Source: Spongospora subterranea f. sp. subterranea
Taxonomy: Eukaryota; Endomyxa: Phytomyxea; Phytomyxea; Plasmodiophorida
Assembly (NCBI GenBank): GCA_049724395.1
Contig: JAUGWO010000067.1
Span: forward strand, 109,136 to 173,135
DNA: 64,000 nt
Direction: 5' to 3'
Both the position numbers and the translations under genes were made by a program. Positions 32,903 to 43,967 of the stretch are shown piece by piece (position 1 is the stretch's first letter; each line of letters starts with the position of its first letter). The notes below the pieces were generated by a model. That model was not told where the DNA came from and did not search any database. It was given only the letters and a program-made list of their open reading frames with translations.

Positions 32903-33872
32903 ATGACGACAGAAGCCGATGAAGAAAGAATGGCGCAACTGTTCAATCACAGCATTGATATGATTACATCTTACCAATCTTCAAGGACACAAGTTGCGGA
33001 TGCGACGCAGATCAGAGAATCTGCAGATGTGCTGCTGCTTTTAGCGGGATACATCTGTCGGAGTCTGCCTTTGACATCTTGTATAAACGTGTGGTTGACA
33101 AGCTGCGTCCTCGCCATTTCAAAGGCGATTTATTCCATGTAGGTCCTTTTGTCAAGAAGGCATCAATAGAGGCCATCAATTACTCTCAAAAGATATCTGG
33201 AAATATTGATGTCTATCGTGCCGTACTTTCTATCCGAGTACGGGATCGTCCATGATCGGGTGTTTCGGGAACATGATCTATATTCCATGATGGACATGAA
33301 ACACGATGTACCTGCTTTGATTGACGATCTTCTCACCAAGGTCGATCATCCTGTCGTTGAGGACCTGTCTCACATTGATATTGGAGCATTATTCGATCAT
33401 TCCAATGATGAGTCCAGATGGATCTTGGCCGTCAATCTCGTCAAGTATTTCGACATTTCCGTTTTTGGCGAACCGGAAATACAATATCACGCCAGGTTAT
33501 GGGATCCTCTCCTACGAGCATGTATGTGTGCATTCTTACCGTCCAACATTGCATGTGAACTCGAGTTTCCTCTACACAAGGCACTTGTTGATTACCCTGT
33601 CCAGCATTATATTGATCTCGTCTTTAGGGCCAGGGGTCAAGACACCAAAGCGCATTCCATTCCCTTTCTGTTTGTTGAAATTTCTTCCCACCAGGTTGAA
33701 ACTGGCGATCACAAAGACTTCCGAAAGGTGGCAACCGACATGGCGTCAGCAATGATCGCATTATTTGGTGTCACCCGTGATTTGCCACTGCAAGAAAAAG
33801 CCAAATTACGTGTGTATGGGCTTTATATTGGCGGAACACAGTTCGTACCCTGTGTTATTGTTCCGTTAATCC
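32903..33872 (+). pseudogene. Inverted, truncated copy of the FunK1 kinase gene
   Basis: Nearly identical to the first half of the kinase gene at 36841-35875 but on the opposite strand. It starts MTTEADEERMAQLFNHSIDM and is frame-shifted several times before 33206. It then runs open through HDRVFREHDLYSMMDMKHDV, the VRA/ARLWDPLLRACMCAFLP region and GLYIGGTQFVPCVIVPLI, where similarity stops (33872). The whole kinase catalytic domain is absent. Confidence 0.85.
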
Positions 33873-34648
33873 ATATAAAAACTCTGGTTGGCCGTTGATC
33901 ACTGTGTCCTCTCCATCACCATTATCAGGCATCTCTTCAAATGTCTTATGGTCAATCAGATTGTCATCGATAGGCGTGTCAAGCAGTTTGTCGAATGAAG
34001 GCTGTAGATATATGACGAATGAGTGATACAAAAACTGTGGGAAATAAAAATACTTTCGCATTGGTCAGTGAATGCGGTGTTTTGTATCGAGAAATGTTGG
34101 ATGTTCGAACCCTGGTCGGACATATTCAACATCACTTTTATCGCGACAAGTTCGTAGAGAGGAAGGAAATGGACTTTGGTAAAGACCGGCACTGGATGAC
34201 AAGGTTCATGAAGGCAGGATATCCTGTTCGAGAAAATGGTGCCATGTTTTGATACTCTATGGACATGTCGCAACGCCTCACGACAGTATCACTGCAGGTG
34301 CGAACGCTTCACCGGTTTCGCCTCATCTCATGTCTATATTCGTAAACTGCCCAGATGTCGCTTTATGCCGAGGCGTATGCTGACGTTGATATAGTCGACA
34401 GAACCCATGAACACGACTACTTACGATCGGAAATTGATGGCTTTTACCAATGGACTTTCTAATGTAAAATGTTGTACTGTATCTGGAAAATATTTATTAG
34501 ACGGGTCCGAGAATTGATTGACAATATTGGAAGCCTTAGCTCAGTTTCATCTATATAAACCCCATGACATCCTGATGACATGTCAGGATACACAGCAGTT
34601 GTAGACAATCACCAGATGACTCACATAAATTGCAGAAATGTATTGTGG
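33873..34648. other. Spacer between the inverted kinase copies
   Basis: A 77-codon plus ORF (34019-34252; MSDTKTVGNKNTFALVSECG) is unrecognised. No other feature is supported. Confidence 0.35.
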
Positions 34649-36841
34649 CTAAGCTTCTCCTGATATGACAGGGATGTCAGATGATAAGTCGCGAGGCTCA
34701 ATGACCCGGTTATCAATGTTATGAACAGCAATGTTCCATTCGGAATGTCGTGTTGACAATAACTGACGCAATGATTGCGGCAAATGACGATCACCAGGAC
34801 GTTCGGACATGAGAAAACAGGTCGCGCCTTGCAGCAATGCCAGTAGATCCCCCAAATCACTATCATATTCAGACATGTTGCTGTACACGTCCTCGATTTG
34901 AAACAAGTAGAACCTCGCTGTCATACCGAAGCTCCAAATATCCGATTCGCGCGAGTACGATAGCGATGTGAGCGATTCGGGGGCAATGTACCCGTCAGTC
35001 CCAAACACTCTGTGTGCGATTCCAGGTCCACTCGATGCACAATCAAAATCAGTTAAGCGCCACGCCTGAGCAGACAGAGAATACAATAGGTTATTTGGTG
35101 AGATATCACGATGGACAACGTCAGCACGAGAAAGAGTATCGAGAGCACCAAGACCATCGACCATCAATCGGATCGCCAACAGACCCAATTCCTTGACCGA
35201 TAAACCTTCCACAAGTACATCTGCCAGCATTTCTTCAGTGAGAACAACGCCTCGAGGCTGCAATTCGTGCCAATCATGAAGGACGACGATGCCGGGCCCT
35301 TGTGCCAGCAAAAGCAAACGCGCTTCTTGCAGTGTGCTCTTGGGCTTCTGCTTTACAACCACTGAGGCTCCGTCGGGCAGTTTCATGTTGATCAACGACG
35401 TCCTTTCACTGTCTGATGGCCCCGACACCCTCGGCAACTTGCGAGGTCGGTTCGATGGGTCCTTTTGCGGAGTCCTAGATGAATGTGTTGGTCTGGATGA
35501 TGGAGGATTCCGAAACGTTTTCGGGTATGAGAACATGTCGTTGTCACCACCAGACGTCAAGATGTTCGAATGCGTCTCAAATGCATACTGGCGAACAGTC
35601 TCACAAAACTGCCACAGTGGTGTTAGTGATTCTTCGATGTCTTGATATGAAACATGTTGGAACGAAATTGAATGGGCTCTCTTCGCCGCCGCGATCGCAG
35701 CCTTATTAGCAGCGCGGATGTCCATCGTATCAGCTAGAGCGAAGATATCTGACACATCAATGTCAATTTCGGGCGCTGCCTCGTCGGTGATATTGTTTGA
35801 CGGAGAGGACCCCATCGCTAGGTTATACGTCCACTCCCGATTCGAGTAAAAAATCATTGACACGCCTTCAGATTGGATTAACGGAACAATAACACAGGGT
35901 ACGAACTGTGTTCCGCCAATATAAAGCCCATACACACGTAATTTGGCTTTTTCTTGAAGTGGCAAATCACGGGTGACACCAAATAATGCGATCATTGCTG
36001 AAGCCATGTCGGTTGCCATCTTTCGGAAGTCTTTGTGATCGCCAGTTTCAACCTGGTGGGCAGAAATTTCAACAAACAGAAAGGGAATGGAATGCGCTTT
36101 GGTGTCTTGACCCCTGGCCCTAAAGACGAGATCGATATAATGCTGGACAGGGTAATCAACAAGTGCCTTGTGTAGAGGAAACTCGAGTTCACATGCAATG
36201 TTGGACGGTAAGAATGCACACATACATGCTCGTAGGAGAGGATCCCATAACCTGGCGTGATATTGTATTTCCGGTTTCCCAAATACGGAAATGTCGAAAT
36301 ACTTTACGAGATTGACGGCCAAGATCCATCTGGACTCATCATTGGAATGATCGAATAATGCTCCAATATCAATGTGAGACAGGTCTTCAACGACAGGATG
36401 ATCGACCTTGCTGAGAAGATCGTCAATCAAAGCAGGAACATCGTGTTTCATGTCCATCATGGAATATAGATCATGTTCCCGAAACACTCGATCATGGACG
36501 ATACCGTACTCGGATAGAAGTACGGCACGATAGACATCAATATTTCCAGGTATCTGTTGAGAGTAATTGATGGCCTCTATTGATGCCTGCTTGACAAAAG
36601 GACCTAGCTTGAATAAATCGCCTTTGGAACGGCGAGGACGCAGCTTGTCAACCACACGCTCGCTTATACAGGATGTCAAAGGCAGACTCCGACAGATGTA
36701 TCCCGCTAACTGCACCTCGGCAGATTTCTCTGATCTGCGTCGCATCCGCAACTTGTGCCATTGCAGATTGGTAGATGTAATCATATCAAAGCTGAGATTG
36801 ACCAGTTGCGCCATTCTTTCTTCATCGGCTTCTGTCGTCAT
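34649..36841 (-). CDS. FunK1-type fungal protein kinase
   Basis: An intronless 730-residue ORF from ATG 36841. The N-terminal half (about 1-330) is the conserved FunK1 leader (ARLWDPLLRACMCAFLP; GLYIGGTQFVPCVIVPLI). A Ser/Pro/Arg-rich linker follows at about 425-480 (NPPSSRPTHSSRTPQKDPSN). The kinase lobe has VVLHDWHELQPRG, catalytic HRDISPNNLL (His about 577, Asn about 582), DFDCAS (Asp-Phe-Asp in place of DFG, as in FunK1) and GTDGYIAPESL. FunK1 kinases are expanded in many fungi and their substrates are largely unknown. The length and motifs fit an intact gene. An inverted partial copy lies 0.8 kb away. Confidence 0.85.
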   Translation of the reverse strand: MTTEADEERMAQLVNLSFDMITSTNLQWHKLRMRRRSEKSAEVQLAGYICRSLPLTSCISERVVDKLRPRRSKGDLFKLGPFVKQASIEAINYSQQIPGNIDVYRAVLLSEYGIVHDRVFREHDLYSMMDMKHDVPALIDDLLSKVDHPVVEDLSHIDIGALFDHSNDESRWILAVNLVKYFDISVFGKPEIQYHARLWDPLLRACMCAFLPSNIACELEFPLHKALVDYPVQHYIDLVFRARGQDTKAHSIPFLFVEISAHQVETGDHKDFRKMATDMASAMIALFGVTRDLPLQEKAKLRVYGLYIGGTQFVPCVIVPLIQSEGVSMIFYSNREWTYNLAMGSSPSNNITDEAAPEIDIDVSDIFALADTMDIRAANKAAIAAAKRAHSISFQHVSYQDIEESLTPLWQFCETVRQYAFETHSNILTSGGDNDMFSYPKTFRNPPSSRPTHSSRTPQKDPSNRPRKLPRVSGPSDSERTSLINMKLPDGASVVVKQKPKSTLQEARLLLLAQGPGIVVLHDWHELQPRGVVLTEEMLADVLVEGLSVKELGLLAIRLMVDGLGALDTLSRADVVHRDISPNNLLYSLSAQAWRLTDFDCASSGPGIAHRVFGTDGYIAPESLTSLSYSRESDIWSFGMTARFYLFQIEDVYSNMSEYDSDLGDLLALLQGATCFLMSERPGDRHLPQSLRQLLSTRHSEWNIAVHNIDNRVIEPRDLSSDIPVISGEA

Positions 36842-36924
36842 TTGATGGTAAGAGACAAGATAGAAGAATGACAATCAGTTTAAGTCCGAGACGCCCCTCA
36901 TCGCTAGAAATGGCACAATCAGCA
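36842..36924. promoter_or_regulatory. Short upstream gap between kinase start and satellite
   Basis: Only about 80 bp separates the kinase ATG from the first 48-bp repeat unit, so the array lies within the presumed promoter. Confidence 0.4.
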
Positions 36925-38770
36925 GTCGAGTATCCCAGTCATGTTGTAATGCCCTATGGCCATACAAGTCATGTTGTAATGAGCCATACATTGTTGTATC
37001 CCAGTCATGTTGTAATGCCCTATGGCCATACATTGTCATCGCCATACATTGTCAGTCGAGTATCCCAGTCATGTTGTAATGCCCTATGGCCATACATTGT
37101 CAGTCGAGTATCCCAGTCATGTTGTAATGCCCTATGGCCATACATTGTCAGTCGAGTATCCCAGTCATGTTGTAATGCCCTATTGCCATACATTGTCAGT
37201 CGAGTATCCCAGTCATGTTGTAATGCCCTATTGCCATACATTGTCAGTCGAGTATCCCAGTCATGTTGTAATGCCCTATGCCATACATTGTCAGTCGAAT
37301 ATCCCAGTCATTGTAATGCCCATTGCCATACATTGTCAGTATCCCAGTCATGTTGTAATGCCCTATTGCCATACATTGTCAGTCGAGTATCCCAGTCATG
37401 TTGTAATGCCCTATGGCCATACATTGTCAGTCGAGTATCCCAGTCATGTTGTAATGCCCTATGGCCATACATTGCCGAGTATCCCACATGTTGTAATGCC
37501 CAGTCGAGTATCCCAGTCATGTTGTAATGCCCTATTGCCATACATTGTCAGTCGAGTATCCCAGTCATGTTGTAATGCCCTATGGCCATACATTGTCAGT
37601 CGAGTATCCCAGTCATGTTGTAATGCCCTATTGCCATACATTCATGTTGTGTAATGCCCTATTGCCATACATTGTCAGTCGAATATCCCAGTCATGTTGT
37701 AATGCCCTATTGTAATGCCCTATGGCCATACATTGTCAGTCGAGTATCCCAGTCATGTTGTAATGCCCTATGTTGCCATACATTGTCAGTCGAGTATCCC
37801 AGTCATGTTGTAATGCCCTATGGCCATACATTGTCAGTCGAGTATCCCAGTCATGTTGTAATGCCCTATGGCCATACATTGTCAGTCGAGTATCCCAGTC
37901 ATGTTGTAATGCCCTATGGCCATACATTGTCAGTCGAGTATCCCAGTCATGTTGTAATGCCCTATGGCCATACATTGTCAGTCGAGTATCCCAGTCATGT
38001 TGTAATGCCCTATTGCCATACATTGTCAGTCGAGTATCCCAGTCATGTTGTAATGCCCTATGGCCATACATTGTCAGTCGAGTATCCCAGTCATGTTGTA
38101 ATGCCCTATGGCCATACATTGTCAGTCGAGTATCCCAGTCATGTTGTAATGCCCTATGGCCATACATTGTCAGTCGAGTATCCCAGTCATGTTGTAATGC
38201 CCTATGGCCATACATTGTCAGTCGAGTATCCCAGTCATGTTGTAATGCCCTATTGCCATACATTGTCAGTCGAGTATCCCAGTCATGTTGTAATGCCCTA
38301 TGGCCATACATTGTCAGTCGAGTATCCCAGTCATGTTGTAATGCCCTATGGCCATACATTGTCAGTCGAGTATCCCAGTCATGTTGTAATGCCCTATGGC
38401 CATACATTGTCAGTCGAGTATCCCAGTCATGTTGTAATGCCCTATGGCCATACATTGTCAGTCGAGTATCCCAGTCATGTTGTAATGCCCTATGGCCATA
38501 CATTGTCAGTCGAGTATCCCAGTCATGTTGTAATGCCCTATTGCCATACATTGTCAGTCGAGTATCCCAGTCATGTTGTAATGCCCTATGGCCATACATT
38601 GTCAGTCGAGTATCCCAGTCATGTTGTAATGCCCTATGGCCATACATTGTCAGTCGAGTATCCCAGTCATGTTGTAATGCCCTATTGCCATACATTGTCA
38701 GTCGAATATCCCAGTCATGTTGTAATGCCCTATTGCCATACATTGTCAGTCGAGTATCCCAGTCATGTTG
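36925..38770. repeat. 48-bp minisatellite, about 38 units
   Basis: The unit CAGTCGAGTATCCCAGTCAT + GTTGTAATGCCCTATGGCCA + TACATTGT (48 bp = 16 codons) keeps long frames open on both strands; those ORFs are artefacts of the repeat. The first third is irregular with deleted units. From about 37790 the array is regular and differs mainly at one site (CCTATGGCC versus CCTATTGCC). The G/T pattern is GGGGT GGGGT GGGGGT GGTT, i.e. a higher-order period of about 240 bp. Confidence 0.96.
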
Positions 38771-39005
38771 AGCAGCTATTCTGACTCGACAACGTACATT
38801 TAGTGTATGTTATCTTATACTCTGCATTGATGGCATTATGTACAGTTGCAACTTGAAAAACGAGAATTTGTGTGTATCTACTAGTGTGAACTTGGTAAAA
38901 AAACGAAGAACTTTGTGCATCAGTAACCTGTCTTGATTGGTCCATGGCGTTATAACCGCATTTATTTAGAAATAGGTACTGTGCTGTGGGTGACCGGAAC
39001 TTGGT
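38771..39005. repeat. Segment paralogous to 13.27-13.80 kb without expansion
   Basis: It matches 13272-13440 and then 13730-13780 directly (TTGGTCCATGGCGTTATAACCGC versus TTGATCCATGGCGATATAGCCGC). At the junction it has only CCTGTCTTGATTGG where the other copy has ten 26-bp units. Confidence 0.7.
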
Positions 39006-39330
39006 TTCTGCTCCTAAATCGCCGGCAACCCTGAAATTTGGGTGCAGCGTCGATTGCGGCAGTTGGATACGCTTGGCTGAATCTTGGATATGACTTATTT
39101 GGATTAAGATCTCGTCTTTGCCAAGATGAGTGACATTATGCCATTCGTCATGTGGTAACCCACAAACAACTCCCTCTATCGCAAGCTTTACTTAGAGTAC
39201 ATTGACTTCAATGGTATCGCCGATCAAAATTTGATTTGCCATAAACCGCAGGAAAGGTGCAGGAGCATGCGATTAGTTTGAATCCAATGCATGTGGTATC
39301 ATGAGTTGCGTCTAATGCAAAGACTCTGGC
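39006..39330 (-). pseudogene. Second copy of the unrecognised 13.8-14.4 kb gene, broken
   Basis: The minus strand reads ANQILIGDTIEVNVL, stop, VKLAIEGVVCGLPHDEWHNV, THLGKDEILIQISHIQDSAK, RIQLPQSTLHPNFRVAGDLG. A TAA at about 39193-39195 breaks it where the other copy has AAT. At the place where the other copy is broken, this one is open. The upstream part is lost beyond about 39260. Confidence 0.6.
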
Positions 39331-39439
39331 ACCATACCTTTCAACAACTCGGTCATAAACTGAGTTTGGATGACTAGCAGAAGTCTAGCATGTCGAAACT
39401 GAATCCGGTTTCATCTTGAACTCCACATGCTGAATATAG

Positions 39440-39939
39440 ACTTAGAAACGGTCTAATTCATCCCGAAGCCCAGAGATCTTACGCTTGTAACAAAGAATAG
39501 AGTTCCGTTTCTCCTTTCGCAACTTCTCAACCAAAGCGTGAACAGCTAAAGCGTCATCTTTGTTGATCCCCTTGATGTTCACTCATCAAAATTATAGACT
39601 TGCCGAGCCTATTTCTGGTTAGATCAGCAACTTCACGATTGACGCAAGTATGGAGACCAATCATTTCAACACTAACATGTCCAGTCGTTTTGATCAATAG
39701 GAAAATGGCAGGATTAATTGAATACTTACAACGCACGTGAGTCATAAATCCTTGGCGTCAATTAGGGAAAGACCGTTGACTTGCTTAGATGAATCAGAAG
39801 ATCGAACGAATGATTCGTTCTTTTCTGCGGGGAATGTGTCGTTTTGCCTTACGAGAAAGACGGCAAACAAACGATAGCTTTGAAAAGTCCTCGAACTTCG
39901 ATCTTCCCTTCTGTTAATGTGGGTATTGAGTCGACCCAT
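39440..39939 (-). CDS. Unrecognised small gene, structure uncertain
   Basis: Minus-strand blocks: MGRLNTHINRREDRSSRTFQ to NGLSLIDAKDL (39742-39939); LIKTTGHVSVEMIGLHTCVN to RNRLGKSIILM (39590-39710); and DDALAVHALVEKLRKEKRNS then ILCYKRKISGLRDELDRF and a stop (about 39446-39560). A GTAAGT donor lies at about 39731. Joining the second and third blocks needs either a very short intron or an indel. Lys/Arg-rich and helical at the C terminus; no family recognised. Confidence 0.35.
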
Positions 39940-40259
39940 TATATCGAGGAAAACTGTTTTTCAACTATAGGGACCACGTTGTCATGAGCCTTATCCGAAG
40001 ATTAAACGAACTGATGAACTTGAAGAAGCCCTTACATACCGATTGTAAATGCGTAATGCAAACGTAGCTGAGCATAGCATACATTCAGAGCTGCACTTTG
40101 AGATCGCAATCGCGGAATCTGAATTGAACCGCCTTTTTATAGTTTCTTGTCACAATTTCCCCATTAATGTCATCAACTTAGTTCCTCCAACAATTTAACA
40201 CAATAGAGAAACTCTACTCATTTGAAGTCGCCACGAATTCGGAAAGTTGTACAATATTT
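39940..40259. other. Intergenic, no gene seen
   Basis: Nothing recognised on either strand. Confidence 0.35.
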
Positions 40260-40628
40260 CAGCTTCAGGTCTGGAACCAAACGAGAATGTTTTCCAAGAC
40301 CATCTCGCTCTCAGATGACGGTTCCACCATCATCTTCCAGATCGAAATTGCACATCGAGAGTAAAGCTCAACCTATGGATGATCATTGAAGCGCATTCAG
40401 AAAACTCTGGCAAACTCTGTTGATAAGACCACTCTCAATGATAAGGCCCAAACCCAAGGTTTAGGCCTTACGACCATTGTTTCCGAATATATATGTGATG
40501 GACTGGTCCTATTTCTTTTAAAGGATAAGTCTATCCTTATTTGTCCAAGACGGAGTAACTGCATCGAATATGAATTAACAGAGGAAATTATTCCAACTGT
40601 TCATAGTGAAGGAATAATGTTGAACTGA
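40260..40628 (+). pseudogene. Fragment of the modular secreted-protein family
   Basis: GGTCTGGAACCAAACGAGAA.. at 40266 matches the recurring exon start GATCTGGAACC(A/G)AATGAGAATGG of genes B and D (LEPNEN). An 80-codon ORF (40386-40628) follows, of unknown meaning. It lies tail-to-tail with gene A. No signal exon is present. Confidence 0.4.
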
Positions 40629-40743
40629 TTAAAATTCATTTTTCACTGATACCGTGAGGACGTTTTGGTGAACTCGTATTTAGTGAAACGACCGATATCA
40701 TTGTATTGATCTTTTCAGTAATGAGGCAACGATAACAGCACTT

Positions 40744-42436
40744 TTAGGGAATGAGATGACCTTCATTGCCATTGGATTTTTCCTGAAACTATATTCCTCA
40801 GGAAAATCGGAATAACGACGGTTCATGATCATTACCGAGGACCGATCTTCCGGTTGAGGAACTTGGCTTTCTAATGTCTAAGGATAAATGGACCATGAGA
40901 AATAATCACCTGTCGCTCTGTATGATGTTAAACTGACATTGGGTATCTGTTGTTTTTCAGAAAGTTCTCGAATAATGGCTCTCATCTGAAAATCATTTGC
41001 AATATTGATTTGTCAAAACTCAATTAGGCGTCTCTCCAATAAAGTACCTCTTTGACTGCATCTTCAAATTGACTCTGACTCAATCCAGGGTCGGCCAGCG
41101 CTGTCATTGGTTTGGTTTGCTCAAACAGGTTGATGTTGCCAGAAGAAGCGATGAATATTGCAGCGAGCTCCAGGGATCCTCTTTCTTCGATCATTTCGCA
41201 ATCCTAATGAAAATGGATAACTGAATGAACTTCACACTCAAATCTGTTGGATAAACTGATTAATTCAAGTTCTCAGAGGTTCATTCAAACAAACTGAATT
41301 CGGTTTGGCAACTGAATATCATTGTGATGACTGACATCACCAAACCCAATTGAACGTTTTGTTGATATTATACCTCTTTGGTGAACATTTCCTTTACCAG
41401 TGGATAAGTTAGGTCGCTCTGTTCACAGTTGTCAGATGACTGGAATCATCAGCGATAAATAATCCAACCAAAATCATGGAAACAGATAATTTACGCCGGG
41501 AGGCAGCAGTCTCATCGTGTTCTTCATTCTGATCATCGCAGTTGTCAGATGACTGAAATACCTCCGGGGAGACACCAATCTCATTCTGTCCTCCAAACTA
41601 TTGAATGATTGAATGACTGATTTTCATGCTCTGTGGGCTGAAACTGACGATGGCCGATTCCCAATTCTCATAGGGTTCACTCATGCATAGTAGCATGTGG
41701 GTTGCCCACTGAATATTATAGTAAAGATTAACAGGACCGAATTCTATTGATCGTCTTTTCAATAATGTACCTGCTCTGGGTTTTTACCAAATCCGGCCTG
41801 TTCTACAGCTGTATAGCAATCCTGTTTCAGTTGGGAATTTTCAGACGGATGGAGATCATAGAGATGAATTGTTCAACCATAAGCTTGGGCCAAGAGACTC
41901 CAACCATCATCTCGGCGAAGGCCTCATGACTGAGTTCCAGCTCCTAATGAAGATGGTGAAATGATTAAACTTGATGATGTACTATTGCTGGATTTACGTG
42001 TGATGATTCACTAGTTGCACCTCTTGTTTCGTCCTGTGGTCCATAATGATTATTATTAGACTGTTGAAGATCGTCGTTTTGTGGCTCATTAACATTTGGA
42101 ACCTGAATTGCCAGTTCTACTGTTCCGTCCTGTGATCCATGATCATCAGGCTGGTACTGATGGTCATTTTGTGGATCATCAACATCCGGAACCTGCATTG
42201 TCAGTTTGGACAGGTCCTGATCCTGACGTCGATGGTCAAGTGATTGAACTCCCAATTGCTGACGATTGTGCAACTTACAATTGTGCTCGTTGAAGAGCCC
42301 ATCTCGTTTACCTGAGATTTTTCATTATTGTGAGATAGGTGAACCCTCACTCCCAGAAACAGACAATTACCTTTGCTGAGGAAGAGAGAGCGAATAACGC
42401 CATAGCGGCGACAATCAGCATAATCGAAGAATTCAT
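40744..42436 (-). CDS. Modular secreted protein A (11 phase-0 exons)
   Basis: Unknown function. Exon 1 (42371-42436) is a signal peptide (MNSSIMLIVAAMALFALSSS, then AK|GTAATT). Exon 2 (42279-42311, 33 nt) is VNEMGSSTSTI. Exon 3 (41998-42222, 225 nt) is acidic/Gln-rich with an internal duplication (VPDVDDPQND / VPNVNEPQND). Exon 4 is 41878-41943 (66 nt, ELELSHEAFAEMMVG..). Exon 5 is 41771-41821 (51 nt). Small exons follow (FGGQNEIGVSPE; NEEHDETAASRRK..; SDLTYPLVKEMFTKE), then a 52-codon exon (DCEMIEERGSLELAAIFIAS, SGNINLF), a 14-codon exon (TLESQVPQPEDRSS) and a final exon EKSNGNEGHLIP. Every exon is a multiple of three and every intron is phase 0. About 272 residues. Paralogs: 51406-53240 and 55110-56483. 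Confidence 0.72.
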
Positions 42437-43839
42437 CGATGTTGATCGAACGGAATCCGTTGGAGAATGAAAAGAGCTATAGGTCTTTCTCGAGCTTTAG
42501 GCCATGCGCTGGTGACAGCATGACCCAGAGATATTGCCATGCGCTGTGACGCCATGGACGGTTACGCTACATTTTGCAACTCGAGTCGACTGTGCTAACT
42601 GGGTAATTGAGGTTCGCGTTGGAGGACCCTGGCCCTCAACTGAACAGACGATATCATTGTGGAATACGGACAAAGAATGTGAGGGCATCAAAATTGGATG
42701 AAGTAATCCTTATCTTCCGAAGTCGAAACAGTGGACCTGAAGGATAAAGCGACTCAATATCTTATTCGCCCCAAACCTCTCTCAGGTGACTGAGCTGGTC
42801 CGTCCTCAATTCACTGTTGGACCATACCTGAAACTCAAAAGAATTCTTGTTCGTTTCAATCCTGATTCCGATAACAGCGCAGCACAAACATTATGGAGTT
42901 TGAGACGTTCTACACAATTTTCCAACAGAATTGCCACAAGTTCAAGTCCCTTTGTGATACATAATCGTTTAATATCTTAATGTCGTTCCCTGTTTTTCGG
43001 ACGAGGATTTACCACGAATTCGGATGAATTTGTTGAACAAGTTCCCGCTTTCATTTGACCCATTCCAAAGTCTTGACATTGAAGAGCTTGCGATCTGTCA
43101 ATTTCGCTGCGAATGTGATTTGTTTCAGGAATAAAAATTGGACTTATCCGATGAATTCGATTGGCATTTTGTACACGTTGATCATTGAGTAAATAAGAAG
43201 AGGCACCATTCTAGATGGTAAATAAACTTTCCTTTGGTATGTATTGTGCAAAACATTGGGTTAATCTGAATAGGATCAGGCAATATCTATTTGATAAAGA
43301 CTTTTGATATGACTAGGGTAAAATCAACATGGAGTTTGGGTTTAACGCTGAATTGGTGTTAGGCGAAATGCCGTGTTTATGACCAAAAGAGTTTGAGCCA
43401 TTTCCGTAAATCCATATCACTGGCACAGCAATACTAATTCCCGGTTCAATGTTTTCTGCCTTTGCCGAACGGTCTCGGTAGTTTTTTAAAATATATCACG
43501 AGCTGTGTGGGCAGTAGTGCTGACACTATCATTGTGCGACCATGATTGAGTCTCTGGTTTCTCTGTTTCTCCTTCATAGCCAAACGTTGGGCATTCCAGA
43601 CACAATATTGGCATGTGAAAACTGGTTATGGTCCTAAAAAACATCAGTTTTACATGCATCACTATAATGAAGACCAGCTCCTTGTCCATCTTTCTTTTTT
43701 TGCAGCAATCACCTGATTCTGGATTATTCTACCAATTCTAACTCTTGCACAAATGCGGTTAGAGGGGGGCGAGTCCAAGTGAATTTGTTCATATGGTCAA
43801 CGAGGTACGTCTATTATTGATGAGGCTCCTTATTGGGTG
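42437..43839. other. Upstream of gene A; partly duplicated upstream of gene B
   Basis: Reverse-complement phrases such as TTTATCCTTCAGGTCCACTGTT and GGTATGGTCCAA occur at 42720-42840 and again in plus orientation at 51005-51125 before gene B, so the duplicated unit includes about 0.5 kb of 5' flank. From 43000 to 43840 no gene is seen. Confidence 0.5.
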
Positions 43840-43965
43840 TCGAATGTCAGTTCATCATCAAAATAGAGTGATCGAGGATTGTTTTCTGATAGCCGATCAC
43901 TCTTAGACACAGGAACACCATTATTTACCCACTGAAAATCAGTCGTCGGTAATGTTCGTGAAAAG
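43840..43965 (+). pseudogene. 3'-end fragment of the modular secreted-protein family
   Basis: TGTCAGTTCATCATCAAAAT.. then TCTTAG|ACACAGGAACACCATTATTT.. to CAGTCGTCG|GTAATG matches the penultimate intron/exon of genes B and D (exon TQEHHYLPTENQSS versus AQEDEDQISATEDRLS). The rest of the gene is absent. Confidence 0.5.
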
Positions 43966-43967
43966 GG

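Noticed and set aside
36925-38770. CRISPR-like array
   Set aside because: There are no unique spacers; the whole 48-bp unit repeats head to tail, and the context is eukaryotic.
37654-38784. Very long ORFs on both strands (up to 376 codons)
   Set aside because: They consist only of the 48-bp repeat translated in three frames; 48 is divisible by three, so open frames are automatic.
39742-39939. Possible viral-type KilA-N/DUF protein
   Set aside because: Only a vague resemblance of a short segment; no conserved motif could be confirmed.
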